Assembly: GCA_963575745.1 (NCBI GenBank)
Contig: CAUYUJ010014172.1
Location: 705,001-750,000 of the forward strand
Length of the DNA: 45,000 nucleotides
Origin: Prorocentrum cordatum
Taxonomy: Eukaryota; Sar; Dinophyceae; Prorocentrales; Prorocentraceae
Direction of reading: 5' to 3'
Made by a program: the position numbers and the translations under genes. The notes below the pieces were generated by a model. That model made no database searches and was not told the DNA's origin. It saw only the letters and a list, made by a program, of their open reading frames with translations. Of the stretch, positions 1 to 9,419 are shown one piece after another; position 1 is the stretch's first letter; every line of letters starts with the position of its first letter.

Positions 1-1480
1 TATCTCGCATTTCGTATTTAATGGGGGGAGGGGGGGAAAAGACGGCGCATCTCGCCCCCGCCGAGACGGGCCAAGCAACAATGCCCATCGGGGCCCGGCG
101 CCGAATCGCGTTTTCGCCGAGGACTCTGGCAGACGCCCTCAAACTCCAGACGATATTCAAATAGGCCAGACGCAGGTTGAACAGAAAGGAGCCCATCCAG
201 CTCTCGCCGCTGCCAAATCCACGAGCAGCGTGGACCTTGGACCATGGCCCGCTACTTACGAAGCGCAGGCGCTGCCTCCCAGGGGCCCGCGCGCCGCTAG
301 GATCCAGAAAGGTAGCAAGTGGGGCCAATCGCTTCTCGCGGCCCCGGGCCGATTGCACGCGCGCGCATTCTCGGCGTTCAGCTTCTCGGCGTGGGGGGCG
401 AGCGACTTCCCGGGGGTCAACTCGAGAGGTTTCAGTTTGCATGCGCTCTGGTAGAAGGTTGCTACGGCGACGATCGGAGGTTCATGCATCCAGGAAGTGG
501 CCCAGCTCGGCGTTCGTGACACGACCTAGCCGGGAATGAGCACTGCGTGCGCGTCTGACCCGAAATGATTGGTTCAGGCGGATACCCATCATAGCAACTA
601 AAGACCCCGCTTGCTCATTACAAAAAACGTCGCCATCGCTTGCCCACGCTGTCGCATAAAAATCGCGCCCGTTGCATTGGGGAACGGGGCCCGATCTTAA
701 ATCTACAACTCCTTCTACAGAGTCAGCATCTGCGGGGGGAGGCAACGACGTCATGAAGCCGGTCGCGGCGACCGAAAGCCAGCGCTATAGGGGCGCGCGG
801 CGCAAGGGCTACTACAACAGGGGCACGGCCGGAAAGCTCGCGCAGGCAGGACGCAGGCGCTGGACGGGCGAAAATCAGGCAGCTCGTCAGTCGGCATATT
901 CGTGCAGATCGCACCAATTCGAGAAATCGGCCCGGCATGAGCAACGCCGTTCTCGTCGCGACGAGCAACTCGATGCGCGACCGCATCCTGCCCGATCCCC
1001 GCTGGTTCGGCAAACGTGGCATCAAAGATGTTAGCCATCGACGTGCTAAGACCCCTCCCCCAGCTCATTTAAAATGTAAATCTACAGCGGGAAACACTTT
1101 CGCCGTTTTAGCGGACAAGATCCTATCTCTGGTGGCCCTCAAAACCACGCCTCCCCTGCTGGGTCGTCCATGGCGGGACGCTGCGATGGTTAGAACTCTG
1201 GAGTCTGCAGCGCGCGCGCTCCAAGACAAGGCGATTGGAGCTCACCTTCTCCAGAATCACGCGCGCACACTTGGGAAGCTCCACGAGCAACTTCAGCGAG
1301 ATAGAAATGATGCCGCCACCGACCGCGCGAGCAGGAAACAGCACCCACAGCGCAACAGTCATGCACTCCTCTTGTAAACTGTTCTACGTCCCCAGGAATC
1401 CCTCGAGCTGCTCGGGCGCAAACGATCCCGTGACGCCCCAGGAGATCCACCAAGTCTGGAACACTTATTGCGACTGTTCT
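1..1480. other. Region without a recognised gene
   Basis: GC-rich sequence with only short overlapping ORFs on both strands. None shows a domain or motif I recognise. A minus-strand stretch around 1123-1362 has fairly protein-like composition (Leu/Ile/Val/Lys rich, not low complexity) and could be a small exon, but nothing confirms it. No repeat structure was seen. Confidence 0.5.
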
Positions 1481-2027
1481 TAATATTTGAGCTCAGAGGA
1501 CCAAACAACGATCAGCAGCTTCAGGACATCACACTCAGCTATCAGCTTGGCGTTACAAGCACATGGGCGACAGGCAGGGTTAGAGTAAGGAGGCTCAGGG
1601 CATCCAGGATCAGGGCTCCCAAATGAAGAATAGGACGAACACGCAGGGAGAAGAGCTGGCAAGAGATGCGTAATCGCCTGAACTTGGCGGAACAAGGGCC
1701 ACATCGCACCTGCAGTCGCCGCCGGCGTCGCGCATTCCTTCGATTGGTGCTTCCACGTATGCGTGCAGTAGTTCCCGTCGAACAAGACACATTCCCAAGG
1801 ACCAAACACTCATCGTCACAAGGTCGGACTGCCGCGGCGGTTTCCCACTGCGCAACAACAGCACGGAAAGACGGTATGCAGTTGGCGACGAATTTGTCGA
1901 GTTCGTCCTGCATCTGGTGACTGATGAACTGGTTATTGTCGCCAATCTGCAGCTGGATCACTTCGTGGATCTCGCCACTGCCGAATAGGAAGAGCACTCT
2001 CTTGAAGACCTGGCTGCCCACCTTCAC
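1480..2027 (-). CDS. Candidate coding exon(s), unrecognised, frame break near 1800
   Basis: Two minus-strand reading frames meet here. The upstream one (from 2027) begins with a non-repetitive, hydrophilic stretch of about 75 residues containing EIHEVIQLQIGDNNQF and DELDKFVANCIPSF. The second frame (from 1809) continues with a Cys-rich stretch that includes NPACRPCACNAKL. Composition changes from protein-like to Arg/Ser-rich in the first frame at about the point where the second becomes protein-like. That suggests one coding segment with a frameshift or a short intron near 1790-1810. No family was recognised, and no start codon or splice site can be fixed. It could be a host gene exon or an old element ORF. 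Confidence 0.28.
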
Positions 2028-2197
2028 GTTCTCGCCCCAGGTGGTGCTCGACGTCGCATATCTTTTGATCCTATCCCAGAAGCACCAAAAGATACGGTTG
2101 CCACGGCGCGCGTCGGCCGCGGCGTCCTTCCTGGAACGAAGCTAGTGGGCAAGACCTGCGCGCGCATCTCTCGACAGAAGGCCCGCGCCTGGAAACG

Positions 2198-2400
2198 TTA
2201 TTCGGGTCGGGCGAAAGGGGGGGATAGCAAAGGGGGGGTTTGAGAATCAGCTCACGTAGCTGATTTTCCCGGCGCCTCCCGGCGCCGGAGGCGCCCGTGT
2301 ATCGAGGAATGGGCCCCTCGGTGAGCCCGAAACCAGCTGCATGCAGCAGATTTCGTAACCCCCCCTTTCCCAATCCCCCCCTTTCGCCCAGCCCGAGTTA
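2198..2400. mobile_element. MITE-like element A with 40-45-bp terminal inverted repeats
   Basis: The left arm (2198-2242) reads CGGGTCGGGCGAAAGGG followed by a G-run, ATAGCAAAG and a second G-run. The right arm (2357-2400) is its inverted complement with a handful of mismatches. The core (2243-2356) has no ORF of note but contains the smaller palindromes GGCGCCTCCCGGCGCC and CAGCTGCATGCAGC. Size, long arms and lack of coding capacity suggest a non-autonomous foldback or MITE element. No clear target-site duplication was seen. Confidence 0.65.
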
Positions 2401-2566
2401 TGATGTAGCTCCTCTGCATATTGTAGGCCTTGATCTGCGCACCAATCCGGAAGGCCTGCGGTAAACTCCACAGGACCATCCTGCCGCGAGCCTCCAAGAT
2501 CCTGCCCAACCTCGCTCGCGGGAGCCTTCCGACCCAGACCTGCGCGGGATCGAACACTGCCTCTGG

Positions 2567-2779
2567 TTTGGACGCCCGAAATGGGTATGGAAAGAATGGG
2601 TACAATGCCCAACAGCAGACCCTGTTCATTCTGAACAGGACTCGCTGTCGGTGTCGCCGCGGCCTGTGTCCATTCGAGACAGAAGGCCGCCTGCCCAACA
2701 GCGGCCGCTGTTGCTTTGGGACAACATTTGTTGTTGGGCATTGTACCCATTCTTTCGGTACCCATTTCGGGTGTCCAAA
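2567..2779. mobile_element. MITE-like element B with about 50-bp terminal inverted repeats
   Basis: The left arm begins TTTGGACGCCCGAAATGGGT and runs to about 2620. The right arm (about 2727-2779) ends in the inverted complement, CCCATTTCGGGTGTCCAAAT, with only a few mismatches over about 50 bp. The GGGTACAATGCCCAACA segment is present in both arms. The core is about 105 bp and non-coding. The flanks CTGG (left) and CTGG (right) might be a 4-bp target duplication. It lies only 166 bp from element A and has different arms. Confidence 0.7.
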
Positions 2780-3426
2780 TCTGGCATGTTGTGTTGCGGT
2801 CGTGCGGATGCGGATCCGGTCGAACTTCCTGAAGGTACCATTGAAAAAGGAAGGCTGTGCTGAGCGTCGTTCGTTTTGCTGTTCAAGGTCAAGCTGGTGG
2901 TCCAAGACTAATCCGATATCACCTTCTCGCATTCCGTCATCCTCCCCGTTCATGCAGCAACCATAGCTCCATGCTCGAATGGATTCGAACGTAGGGCGCG
3001 CACATCATCAGCGGTAGCCATGTTGGTCTCCATGCGGCTGTGCTGGTTCTGGATTTGCGCGAACATCGCCAAGATCGGATCCTGCTGAAAGCCCTTGCCA
3101 TCCTGGTCCTGTCTTCCCATTGTTCATGTCGGCCAAGCGTGCAGTCTTTCCCTCACGTTCACCTCTCGAATCAGAGCCAGCCATGCCGACGACCTGGGTG
3201 GGGGTGCCACTTGCCATGATGCTGGAAACCCGCGCTGACAGCCATAGGAGCTGGAAATGCAGCCGTGCGAGAAAGGCCACTCAGCACACCGAAACGGACC
3301 GTGCTTCGGCGCACAGCTGTGGAGACGAGGCCTCTCCTCAGAATGTGGGACGCTGAACCTTCCCCTCGGCTGTGTCCAAATTCGAAGCTCCAAAGACACG
3401 TTTCGAACTTGAGCCCAAATTGCTAC
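2780..3426. other. No recognised feature
   Basis: Unique-looking sequence between element B and a purine microsatellite. Only short shadow ORFs are present, with no motif recognised on either strand. Confidence 0.5.
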
Positions 3427-3590
3427 GGAAGAAAGGAGGAGGAGGAAGAGGAGGAGGAGGAGGAGGAGGAGAAGGCGGAAATGAAGGAAGAGGAGGAGAG
3501 AGGAGGGGGAGAGAGAAGGAGCGAGAAGGGGGAGTAGGAGGAGGAGAGAGAAAGAGGAAGAGGAGGAAAGGAGGAAGAGGAAGAGACGGG
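3427..3590. repeat. GGA/GAG polypurine tract
   Basis: About 165 bp of imperfect GGA, GAG and GGAA repeats on the plus strand, almost free of pyrimidines. The Glu/Gly-rich and Ser/Pro-rich ORFs across it result from its composition. Confidence 0.9.
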
Positions 3591-3731
3591 ACCATCCCCC
3601 CAGTTCGCCTCTCCTGAGAGCCCCCGGGCGAGCCGGCGCAAAACTCGCCGAAGTCGAACACCTGGCAGGGTGCCAAGTACTAGCAGCCACATACACACAT
3701 ACACCGATCCTCTAGAGTCCGCCTGGATGAT

Positions 3732-3927
3732 GTCCGAGTGGATGGGGTCGGAGGATGGCGCCGCATCGCCGACGCATCGGCGATACATCGCCGATGCATC
3801 GCCGATCCATCGGCGACGTCGGCGATGAATCGGCGACGTCGGCGTGTAGAAAATCGGGCTCCACATCGAGCCGCATCACCGATGCATCGGCGACGCGGCG
3901 ATATTCTCCGACCCCATCTATTTGGAC
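3732..3927. mobile_element. MITE-like element C with about 60-bp inverted repeats and CGATGCATCG core
   Basis: The left arm starts GTCCGAGTGGATGGGGTCGG and the right arm ends with its approximate inverted complement, CCGACCCCATCTATTTGGAC. Pairing continues inward through CGCCGCATCGCCGA. The interior is built from overlapping short palindromes (CATCGGCGAT, CGATGCATCG, CGACGTCG), so the whole 196 bp could fold into a branched stem. It has no coding capacity. It is most likely a non-autonomous inverted-repeat element. Confidence 0.65.
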
Positions 3928-4083
3928 CCCATGTAAGAGGCCTGGACCATTAGATCCTACCCCTTCGTGTTTGCAGTTGTTGTTTGTATTATGAAAGCCT
4001 CTTTGGGCTTCGGGACGTCTCCAATAGCCAATAGCCTCAAGGCCTCAAGAAACCTCCAGAGGCCTCAGATCACGGGAGAGGGT

Positions 4084-4102
4084 GGGGGGGGGGGGGGGGG
4101 GG
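4084..4102. repeat. Poly-G run of 19
   Basis: Uninterrupted G homopolymer on the plus strand. Its length is prone to sequencing error. Confidence 0.9.
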
Positions 4103-4143
4103 AAACAGCCACGAGCTCCTGGGACACTTGCGGATCCACCCAG

Positions 4144-4773
4144 CTATAGAACAACCTCCGACAAATTTGATCGAGAGCTCCTGGAGCGGTCGGTACGTCC
4201 TTGTAGTTGGACGTGCATTAACAGAATATTGCATACCAGTTTGGCGTCGTTTGACATTGCCTGCCATCGCTTGGTGACCCGAAGGAACTCGAAAAAAACC
4301 GGGCAACGCTGGGGAGCGACGAACCTCAAGGAACCCGGAGGAGCTCCAGCGGGGCAGGACCCAGCACCTACCCACCGGCTTCTTCCACGAACGAGCCAAA
4401 AGACCCTCAGGGGAGGCTTCGATGAGGAAAAAACGTCAAACTCGATCTTCTCGGATCTCTGGAGGTCTGCGCCCAGGATCGGCCCACCCCGATCGGTGCA
4501 AGTGTGCAGTTGGACGCCCTGCAACACCGAGTGGTGGCCCGCCGTGGTCGAGCCCAGCTTCCCGGCGCTGAGCAGCGGCTCGCTGGGCACCGCGCCTGCG
4601 GCGTCGTCGTCGTCGTCGCCGTCTGAGGATCGATGGTCGAGGACAGAGAACTTGAACGCCTGTGGCCCCTTCCAATCCTCGTGGAGCGCCCTCATGGCCG
4701 CGGCGGGGTGTTCCTCGGAATTCTGGCCAGAGCGAACCCTGGACAGGTCCAGGAGCCGAAAACAGAAAAACAC
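4144..4773 (-). CDS. Candidate coding exon, unrecognised product
   Basis: The minus strand is open for 209 codons with balanced composition: an acidic stretch SSDGDDDDDAAGAV near residue 50, then KLGSTTAGHHSVLQG and RSEKIEFDVFSSS. It has none of the monotony of the microsatellite ORFs. A plus-strand ORF of 299 codons covers the same DNA, but its product is Ser/Arg-rich, begins in the poly-G run and looks like the shadow. No family was recognised. Reading toward the end, residues such as VFFEFLRVTKRWQ also look protein-like. It may be an internal exon, since no promoter, splice site or start can be assigned with confidence. Coding status itself is uncertain. Confidence 0.3.
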   Translation of the reverse strand: MFFCFRLLDLSRVRSGQNSEEHPAAAMRALHEDWKGPQAFKFSVLDHRSSDGDDDDDAAGAVPSEPLLSAGKLGSTTAGHHSVLQGVQLHTCTDRGGPILGADLQRSEKIEFDVFSSSKPPLRVFWLVRGRSRWVGAGSCPAGAPPGSLRFVAPQRCPVFFEFLRVTKRWQAMSNDAKLVCNILLMHVQLQGRTDRSRSSRSNLSEVVL

Positions 4774-4981
4774 AAACGTGTCATTCAGCCTTCGGCGTCC
4801 GGCAACCTGCTGTGGGCCCCACGGCCGTCAAAAGACGACCCGGGATGAGGAAGTGGTCCCACGGGGGAAGGTGGTCGAGATCTGGGGCGCACGGATTAAA
4901 CATATCATGATGTCGAAGGTCTTGGCTTGCTCAAGCCCTGTGCGCTGCCGTGCCAACGCAGAGTTCGGGTCAAGCCGCTAG

Positions 4982-5159
4982 GCGCCAAAACAAATCAGCC
5001 ATGCAAAGGGACATCGCGGAGCGGCACAAGACGGGCTGGAAGGCCTGACCTTAAAATTTGCTCCACGCGTATATCAGAGTGATGGGGGCCAAAGGGCCAA
5101 AGGTCTTGTACCACTCATGCGCGCGTGTCTGAAGATGGCTTTCGCAGTAAGGGTGATAC
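4982..5159. other. No recognised feature
   Basis: Short unique stretch between the candidate exon region and the GTT tract. Confidence 0.4.
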
Positions 5160-5362
5160 TTGTTATGTGTTTGTTTGTGTTGGTTGTTGTGGGTTGTTTG
5201 TTGTTTGGTGCTGTTGTTGTAATTGTTGTTGCTGCTGATGTTGGTGTTGTTGCCGTTGGTGTTGTTGTTAGACTTGGTGATGTTGTTGTGGTTGGTGTAG
5301 TGGTTGTTGTATTTGCGGTTTCTGTTGTTGATGTCGGTGGTGTTGCTGTTGTCGAAACCTCA
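5160..5362. repeat. GTT/GTTG-rich degenerate microsatellite
   Basis: About 200 bp of imperfect TGTTGTTG repeats with GGT variants. It encodes only Val-rich or Thr-rich artefact ORFs. A short ACA/CAACAA counterpart lies at 5503-5526, so the two could pair as a loose inverted repeat. Confidence 0.85.
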
Positions 5363-5554
5363 CTTCTACAGGATCTATCGTGTTGAACCCCATCTCCGGT
5401 AACCGTTGTATGTTTCAATTGAAGTGTTTGTTTCGCGGGCTCGCACCCTGTTTTTGACAAGGAACAGCGAAGGGTCATCAAACTGCGTCGTTGGCCCTCG
5501 CACTACAACAACAACAACAACAATAACGGCTCCCGTCTGATACTTCCTCACCGT

Positions 5555-5755
5555 TTATGGCCAAATCGCGCTCTCGCGCGGGATGTCCCCACAATTTATG
5601 CAGGAATCGCGCTCTAGCTCGGACTTCCTTGCAATGTATAGACGCCGCGCCCTCGACACTCAGGAATCACGCGCTCGCTCGGGATTTCCTGACGATTTAT
5701 TTGAGAATCGCGCTATCGTTCGAGACATCCTCGCGATTCATGCAGGACGCAGGCT
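5555..5755. repeat. 41-bp tandem repeat, 4-5 degenerate copies
   Basis: The core GAATCGCGCTCTCGCTCG followed by GGATTTCCTCACAATTTATG recurs. AATCGCG-type cores start at 5564, 5605, 5665 and 5706, giving spacings of 41, 60 and 41. A shortened copy (GACGCCGCGCCCTCG) fills the 60-bp gap. Confidence 0.75.
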
Positions 5756-5879
5756 TCAGCAACCCGCCTGCTCGACCTGGCCGCCTGGGCCCGCCTTCAA
5801 GATCCGCCCGTTAGGGTCGAACCGCCCGATCTACCCGTCTGGTTCTGCCACGTGGTTTCTGCTCCTAGCCCCCCTCCTG

Positions 5880-5901
5880 CTACTCTCTCTCTCTCTCTCT
5901 C
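5880..5901. repeat. (TC)n microsatellite
   Basis: About 10 TC dinucleotides inside a longer pyrimidine-rich stretch. Confidence 0.85.
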
Positions 5902-6107
5902 GTGTTCCATCCTCCTCCCTACCCCTTGTCCCTTCCTTCCATCCGTCCTTTCTTCCCCTGCCGAAAGTGCTGCACAAATACACGTTGCAGGTTAGAAGGA
6001 TAGTATACCCCGAAAGGGGTACGATCGAAAACGAAGAGGGCGGGTATCGAGGGATTGGGATATACGTGTTGAGTGGCCCGCGAGCAGATAAGAGAGAACA
6101 ATCGTAA

Positions 6108-6190
6108 AATGATTGTTGTTGTTGGTGGTGGTGGTGGTGGTAGTGTTGTTGTTGTTGCTGTTGTTGATTTTGTTGTTGCTGATGTCGTCG
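6108..6190. repeat. GTT/GGT microsatellite
   Basis: Imperfect GTTGTT and GGTGGT runs. They are followed at 6200-6270 by four or five copies of a 9-bp CCCGCGACC motif. Confidence 0.85.
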
Positions 6191-6379
6191 TCGTCCTCGC
6201 CCGCGACCCGCCCACTGCCCACCCGCGACCCGCCGGCGACCCACCCGCGACCCACCCGCGCTCTGTTGACGAAGAATCGGCGCGTGCGCCGAACTTGTTG
6301 TGGAATGTGTAGCAAGTCGGCGCCTGCAGCGGGCTTCTTCAGAGCCTCGCGACGACCCCGCCGCCCCCACACCCTGATC

Positions 6380-6870
6380 CGCAAATGAGCCCCCACACAC
6401 ATACACTTACACATACACACATACATATACATATTCAAGTACACAAACATAAACATATACATATACATCTATACATGGATACAAATGACCATGCGTATGT
6501 AAAACCATATACATACACACTTACATAGCCATGTCCATGGACATACATATGCATGTCCATATGCATATGCGCATACACCTGCACATTCATATACATGTAT
6601 ATACATATACACCTACATATGCATAATCATCTATACATGTACACATATGTAAACATATACATTCACCCACAAACATGTACACATACTTACACATGTACCT
6701 GTACAAACATACTTACATATACACGTACATATACATGTACAAGTGCATATACATGCGTATGCACATGCACATCTACATGCGCACATGCAGTTCCATCTTT
6801 CCATGTATATATATATATATATATATACATACATGCATGCATATATACATACAACTTCACCATGTCTCTG
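6380..6870. repeat. ACATAT/ACATGC-rich alternating tract
   Basis: About 490 bp of degenerate alternating purine-pyrimidine sequence built from ACATAC, ACATAT, CATATGC and GTACAC, including a 22-bp (AT)n run near 6807-6828. It is AT-rich in a GC-rich window. Cys/Thr/Met-rich ORFs through it are artefacts. Confidence 0.85.
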
Positions 6871-6959
6871 GACACGGAGTGGTCGTGCCCTAATCCTCGA
6901 TGCTGGAGCCCAAACTGCCAAATCTCCCGCGGTTTCCCGCGTGCCCCCTGGGGTTCCTC

Positions 6960-7225
6960 GCGGTTTGTCGCGTGACTGTTTCGGGCCCAGGAGGGCCCCA
7001 GCATTGGCCAAGAGGGCCCAACATTTGCGTTCTCACCTGTTCGGCCTCCCGACGCCCCAAACACGGCCCAGGAAGCCCCCAAGATCGCCTCAAGGCGGCC
7101 CAAAAGCCCAAGAGGCCACCAAGAGGATCCCCAAACGGCCCGAGAGGACCCCAAGACGGCCCAAAAGGCGCCCAAGACGGCCCAAGAGGCCCCAAAGACG
7201 GCTCCAAAAAGGGGCCCAGATGGGG
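6960..7225. repeat. Helically phased AAGA-GGCCC array (plus polarity)
   Basis: The motif CAAGA(C/G)GGCC recurs with variable sequence but regular spacing. AGA or its variant falls at about 7050, 7062, 7070, 7082, 7093, 7103, 7111, 7122, 7134, 7143, 7154, 7165, 7175, 7185, 7196, 7207 and 7218. That is 168 bp in 16 steps, or 10.5 bp per step. Antisense ORFs with a G-x-S/L-W heptad rhythm arise because two steps make 21 bp (seven codons). Confidence 0.8.
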
Positions 7226-7529
7226 AACCCGAGCGGACCTATCGAGCCCTGGGACCCGACAGCCCCCAGGAAACTCCAGGCGGCCCCCGAAAGTTTGGCT
7301 GTCATGCAGGCGGAAGGGCGCTAAGGTAAACCAGAAACTGCAGCGATACTTCCATATGCGTGTTTCGACATCGTCGTCACATGGTGTTCGTGATCCTTCC
7401 ATCGTGTTTCCCCTTTCTCTTCCTTGTTCCCACCCTACCCGGCGATTGGTCCCCCATCCTCCTCAGCTCTTCTTGCGAAGGTTCCTCCATGAAGAGCGCT
7501 TTGGGGGGCTCACTGATTCGTTAAATAAT

Positions 7530-7790
7530 TGATTGGGGCCGTCTGGATGCTTCCTGGGCGCCATCTGGGGCCTCACGGGACTTCCTCGGGCCACTGTTTC
7601 CAACCGCGGTCCCCCTGAACGACCAGGTCACGACTTGGATTGTTACGGTACGCGTCTTGGGGGCCATCCTGGGCCGTCATGGGGCTCTTTTCTGGCCATA
7701 TTGGGGCCATGTTGGGCTGTGTTAGAGTTTTCTTTGACTGCCTGGGCGCCCTCATGGTCATTGTGGGGGAGATGTTCGGGTTTCCTGGGC
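7530..7790. repeat. Helically phased array, opposite polarity
   Basis: The same motif family as at 6960-7225 but on the other strand: GGGCCGTC, CTTGGGGGCCATC, TGGGCCGTCATGGGGC, GGGCCATGTTGGGC. It is more degenerate. With the previous array it forms two blocks facing each other across about 300 bp. Confidence 0.65.
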
Positions 7791-8132
7791 GGTCTCGGAC
7801 GCCCGGAAGACAAAAGAACAAAGCATCCCCCAAATCACGCGACGAGAACACATTTGCAAGTCATGTCTTTCTGCGTTTCAAAAGCGTCTTGGGGGGAATC
7901 TTCTTTGGGTCGTCTTTGGGCGTCTAGTGGGTGTTTGGGGCCTCGCGTGGCTCTCGCGAGGCCGCGGGGCCGCCCTCCTGACCTGTCCGCTGCGCAAGCC
8001 AAGCAGGGGCGTCCAGGAACCCCGAAGGCCAAGGGTCCAGGAGGCTCCCAGAACCACGGACTTGGGGCGGCCCTGGGGGGAAGGGGAAGGGGGTGTCCCC
8101 ACCCCCTGGATTATCTTTGAACGTAAGCGGTG

Positions 8133-8134
8133 TA

Positions 8135-8170
<36 letters not shown>

Positions 8171-8171
8171 C
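8133..8171. repeat. (TA)n microsatellite
   Basis: Almost pure TA dinucleotides with one ACAT interruption. Confidence 0.9.
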
Positions 8172-8175
8172 GTTC

Positions 8176-8306
8176 TTCCGAAGAGTTCCATTGTCCTTAC
8201 TGGTCAGACGGATGGTTTGATCTGCGTGCCTGCTGGAGTCCAGAGCTCCTGGAAAGGAGAAACGACTACCGCGAGCCCTCGAGGCCGGCGAGACAAACAC
8301 AAGACC
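8176..8306. repeat. Dispersed 130-bp direct repeat, copy 1
   Basis: Begins TTCCGAAGAGTTCCATTGTC. It shares order and most bases with 8443-8572, including GCCTGCTGGAGTCC, GGAGAAACGACTACC, CCTCGAGGCCGGCGA and ACAAACACAA. No ORF was seen. It is probably an old duplicated element fragment. Confidence 0.7.
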
Positions 8307-8442
8307 ACGCGAAGATTTGCTCCACGGGTGTTTTCGAGACGGAACTTAAGCAATATCGGTTCCTTGCGTGAGGATGTCCCCCGCGCGGCCTCCTTATCCC
8401 AAACAGTCTAAATGATTCACACGCACGCATTGCCTTGTGCCC

Positions 8443-8572
8443 TTCCGAAGAGCTCCAATTTCATCAATGGTCGGACCGCTGGTTCTATCTGCATGCTTGC
8501 TAGAATCCGGAACTCTTGGCGAGGAGAAACGTTTACCACCAGCCTTCGAGGCCAGCGACACAAGCACAACGC
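8443..8572. repeat. Dispersed 130-bp direct repeat, copy 2
   Basis: Begins TTCCGAAGAGCTCCAATTTC. It is a diverged copy of 8176-8306 in the same orientation, offset by 267 bp. Confidence 0.7.
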
Positions 8573-9329
8573 CACATAATCGGAGCTCTCTGAAATTGGA
8601 CCTCTGGAAACCTGAAACGCCTAGAATGCGAGGGCCGCCTTGGACAGCATACCCTGGGGCGCATGTTTCCGGTGAGCATTTACTGAAACCACGGGCAATG
8701 GACGTGGACATATCATTGGGATAGGGTTCGGTGGTAGCCGCCAGAAAACGCCCAGTGCTGTTTTCCCCCGCCCATCAATGTGAGACAGATCAGAGAGCGA
8801 GCAGATCCCGTGCCCGCAGCACTTGAAAGGACAAAGGGCGCTCAAATCAGCGATAGCACAAAATAGATGCCCGAACGCTTTCGCCAGGGGGTGCCAGATG
8901 CACAGAAATTCACAGTTAGGTGCTTGACCTCTAAACGTTTAGCAACAATCACGGCAACGGGCTGCTTCTGGAGCCCGGGATCCCGAGAGCGAACGAGCTC
9001 GAACAAACACAAACTGAACGCGCAGAGCATATTTCCTTCGGGGACCTTCAAGGCATCAGATGGGGACAGGTCGGGGAAACGCTCGGGGCGTCAGGAGTTG
9101 TTCAGATCTCGGGGACCATCTTGGCGATTGCATGCGAGCGACATTGACTAACAGGGAGTGCCGACCCACGCGGCGGCCAACAGGTCCGAGCGCAGCTGGA
9201 CACGCAATTAGACGCTGTGCCCACCGTTGCAGCAGGTCCCAGTGGCTTTCGTGCCTAACCTTGAATTCGAAGGCGGCCACTCGCACGGCGCCACTTCAGT
9301 GAGGGCCGCCCAGATCCACGGAATACCTC
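8573..9329. other. No recognised gene
   Basis: Mixed-composition sequence with only short ORFs. No repeat or motif was recognised apart from the end of the recombinase remnant downstream. Confidence 0.45.
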
Positions 9330-9419
9330 CAAGCAGACAGACTGCACGGGCCCATCGACGCATTGGATCAGATGGTTGAGAGGTGACCGCCAGCGCGAGC
9401 GGCCAGGGCGACGACGAGG

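Noticed and set aside
4082-4981. 299-codon plus-strand ORF
   Set aside because: It starts in a 19-G run and its product is Ser/Arg/Pro-rich; the opposite strand has the more protein-like sequence.
6380-6870. ACATAT tract as a telomere or a promoter region
   Set aside because: There is no TTTAGGG-type repeat, and the composition is a degenerate dinucleotide tract.
6890-7402. Antisense ORFs with W-G-x-L-G heptads, also at 34-35 kb and 42 kb
   Set aside because: The heptad rhythm follows from two 10.5-bp DNA steps equalling seven codons. Frames drift and stop at random, so these are not proteins.
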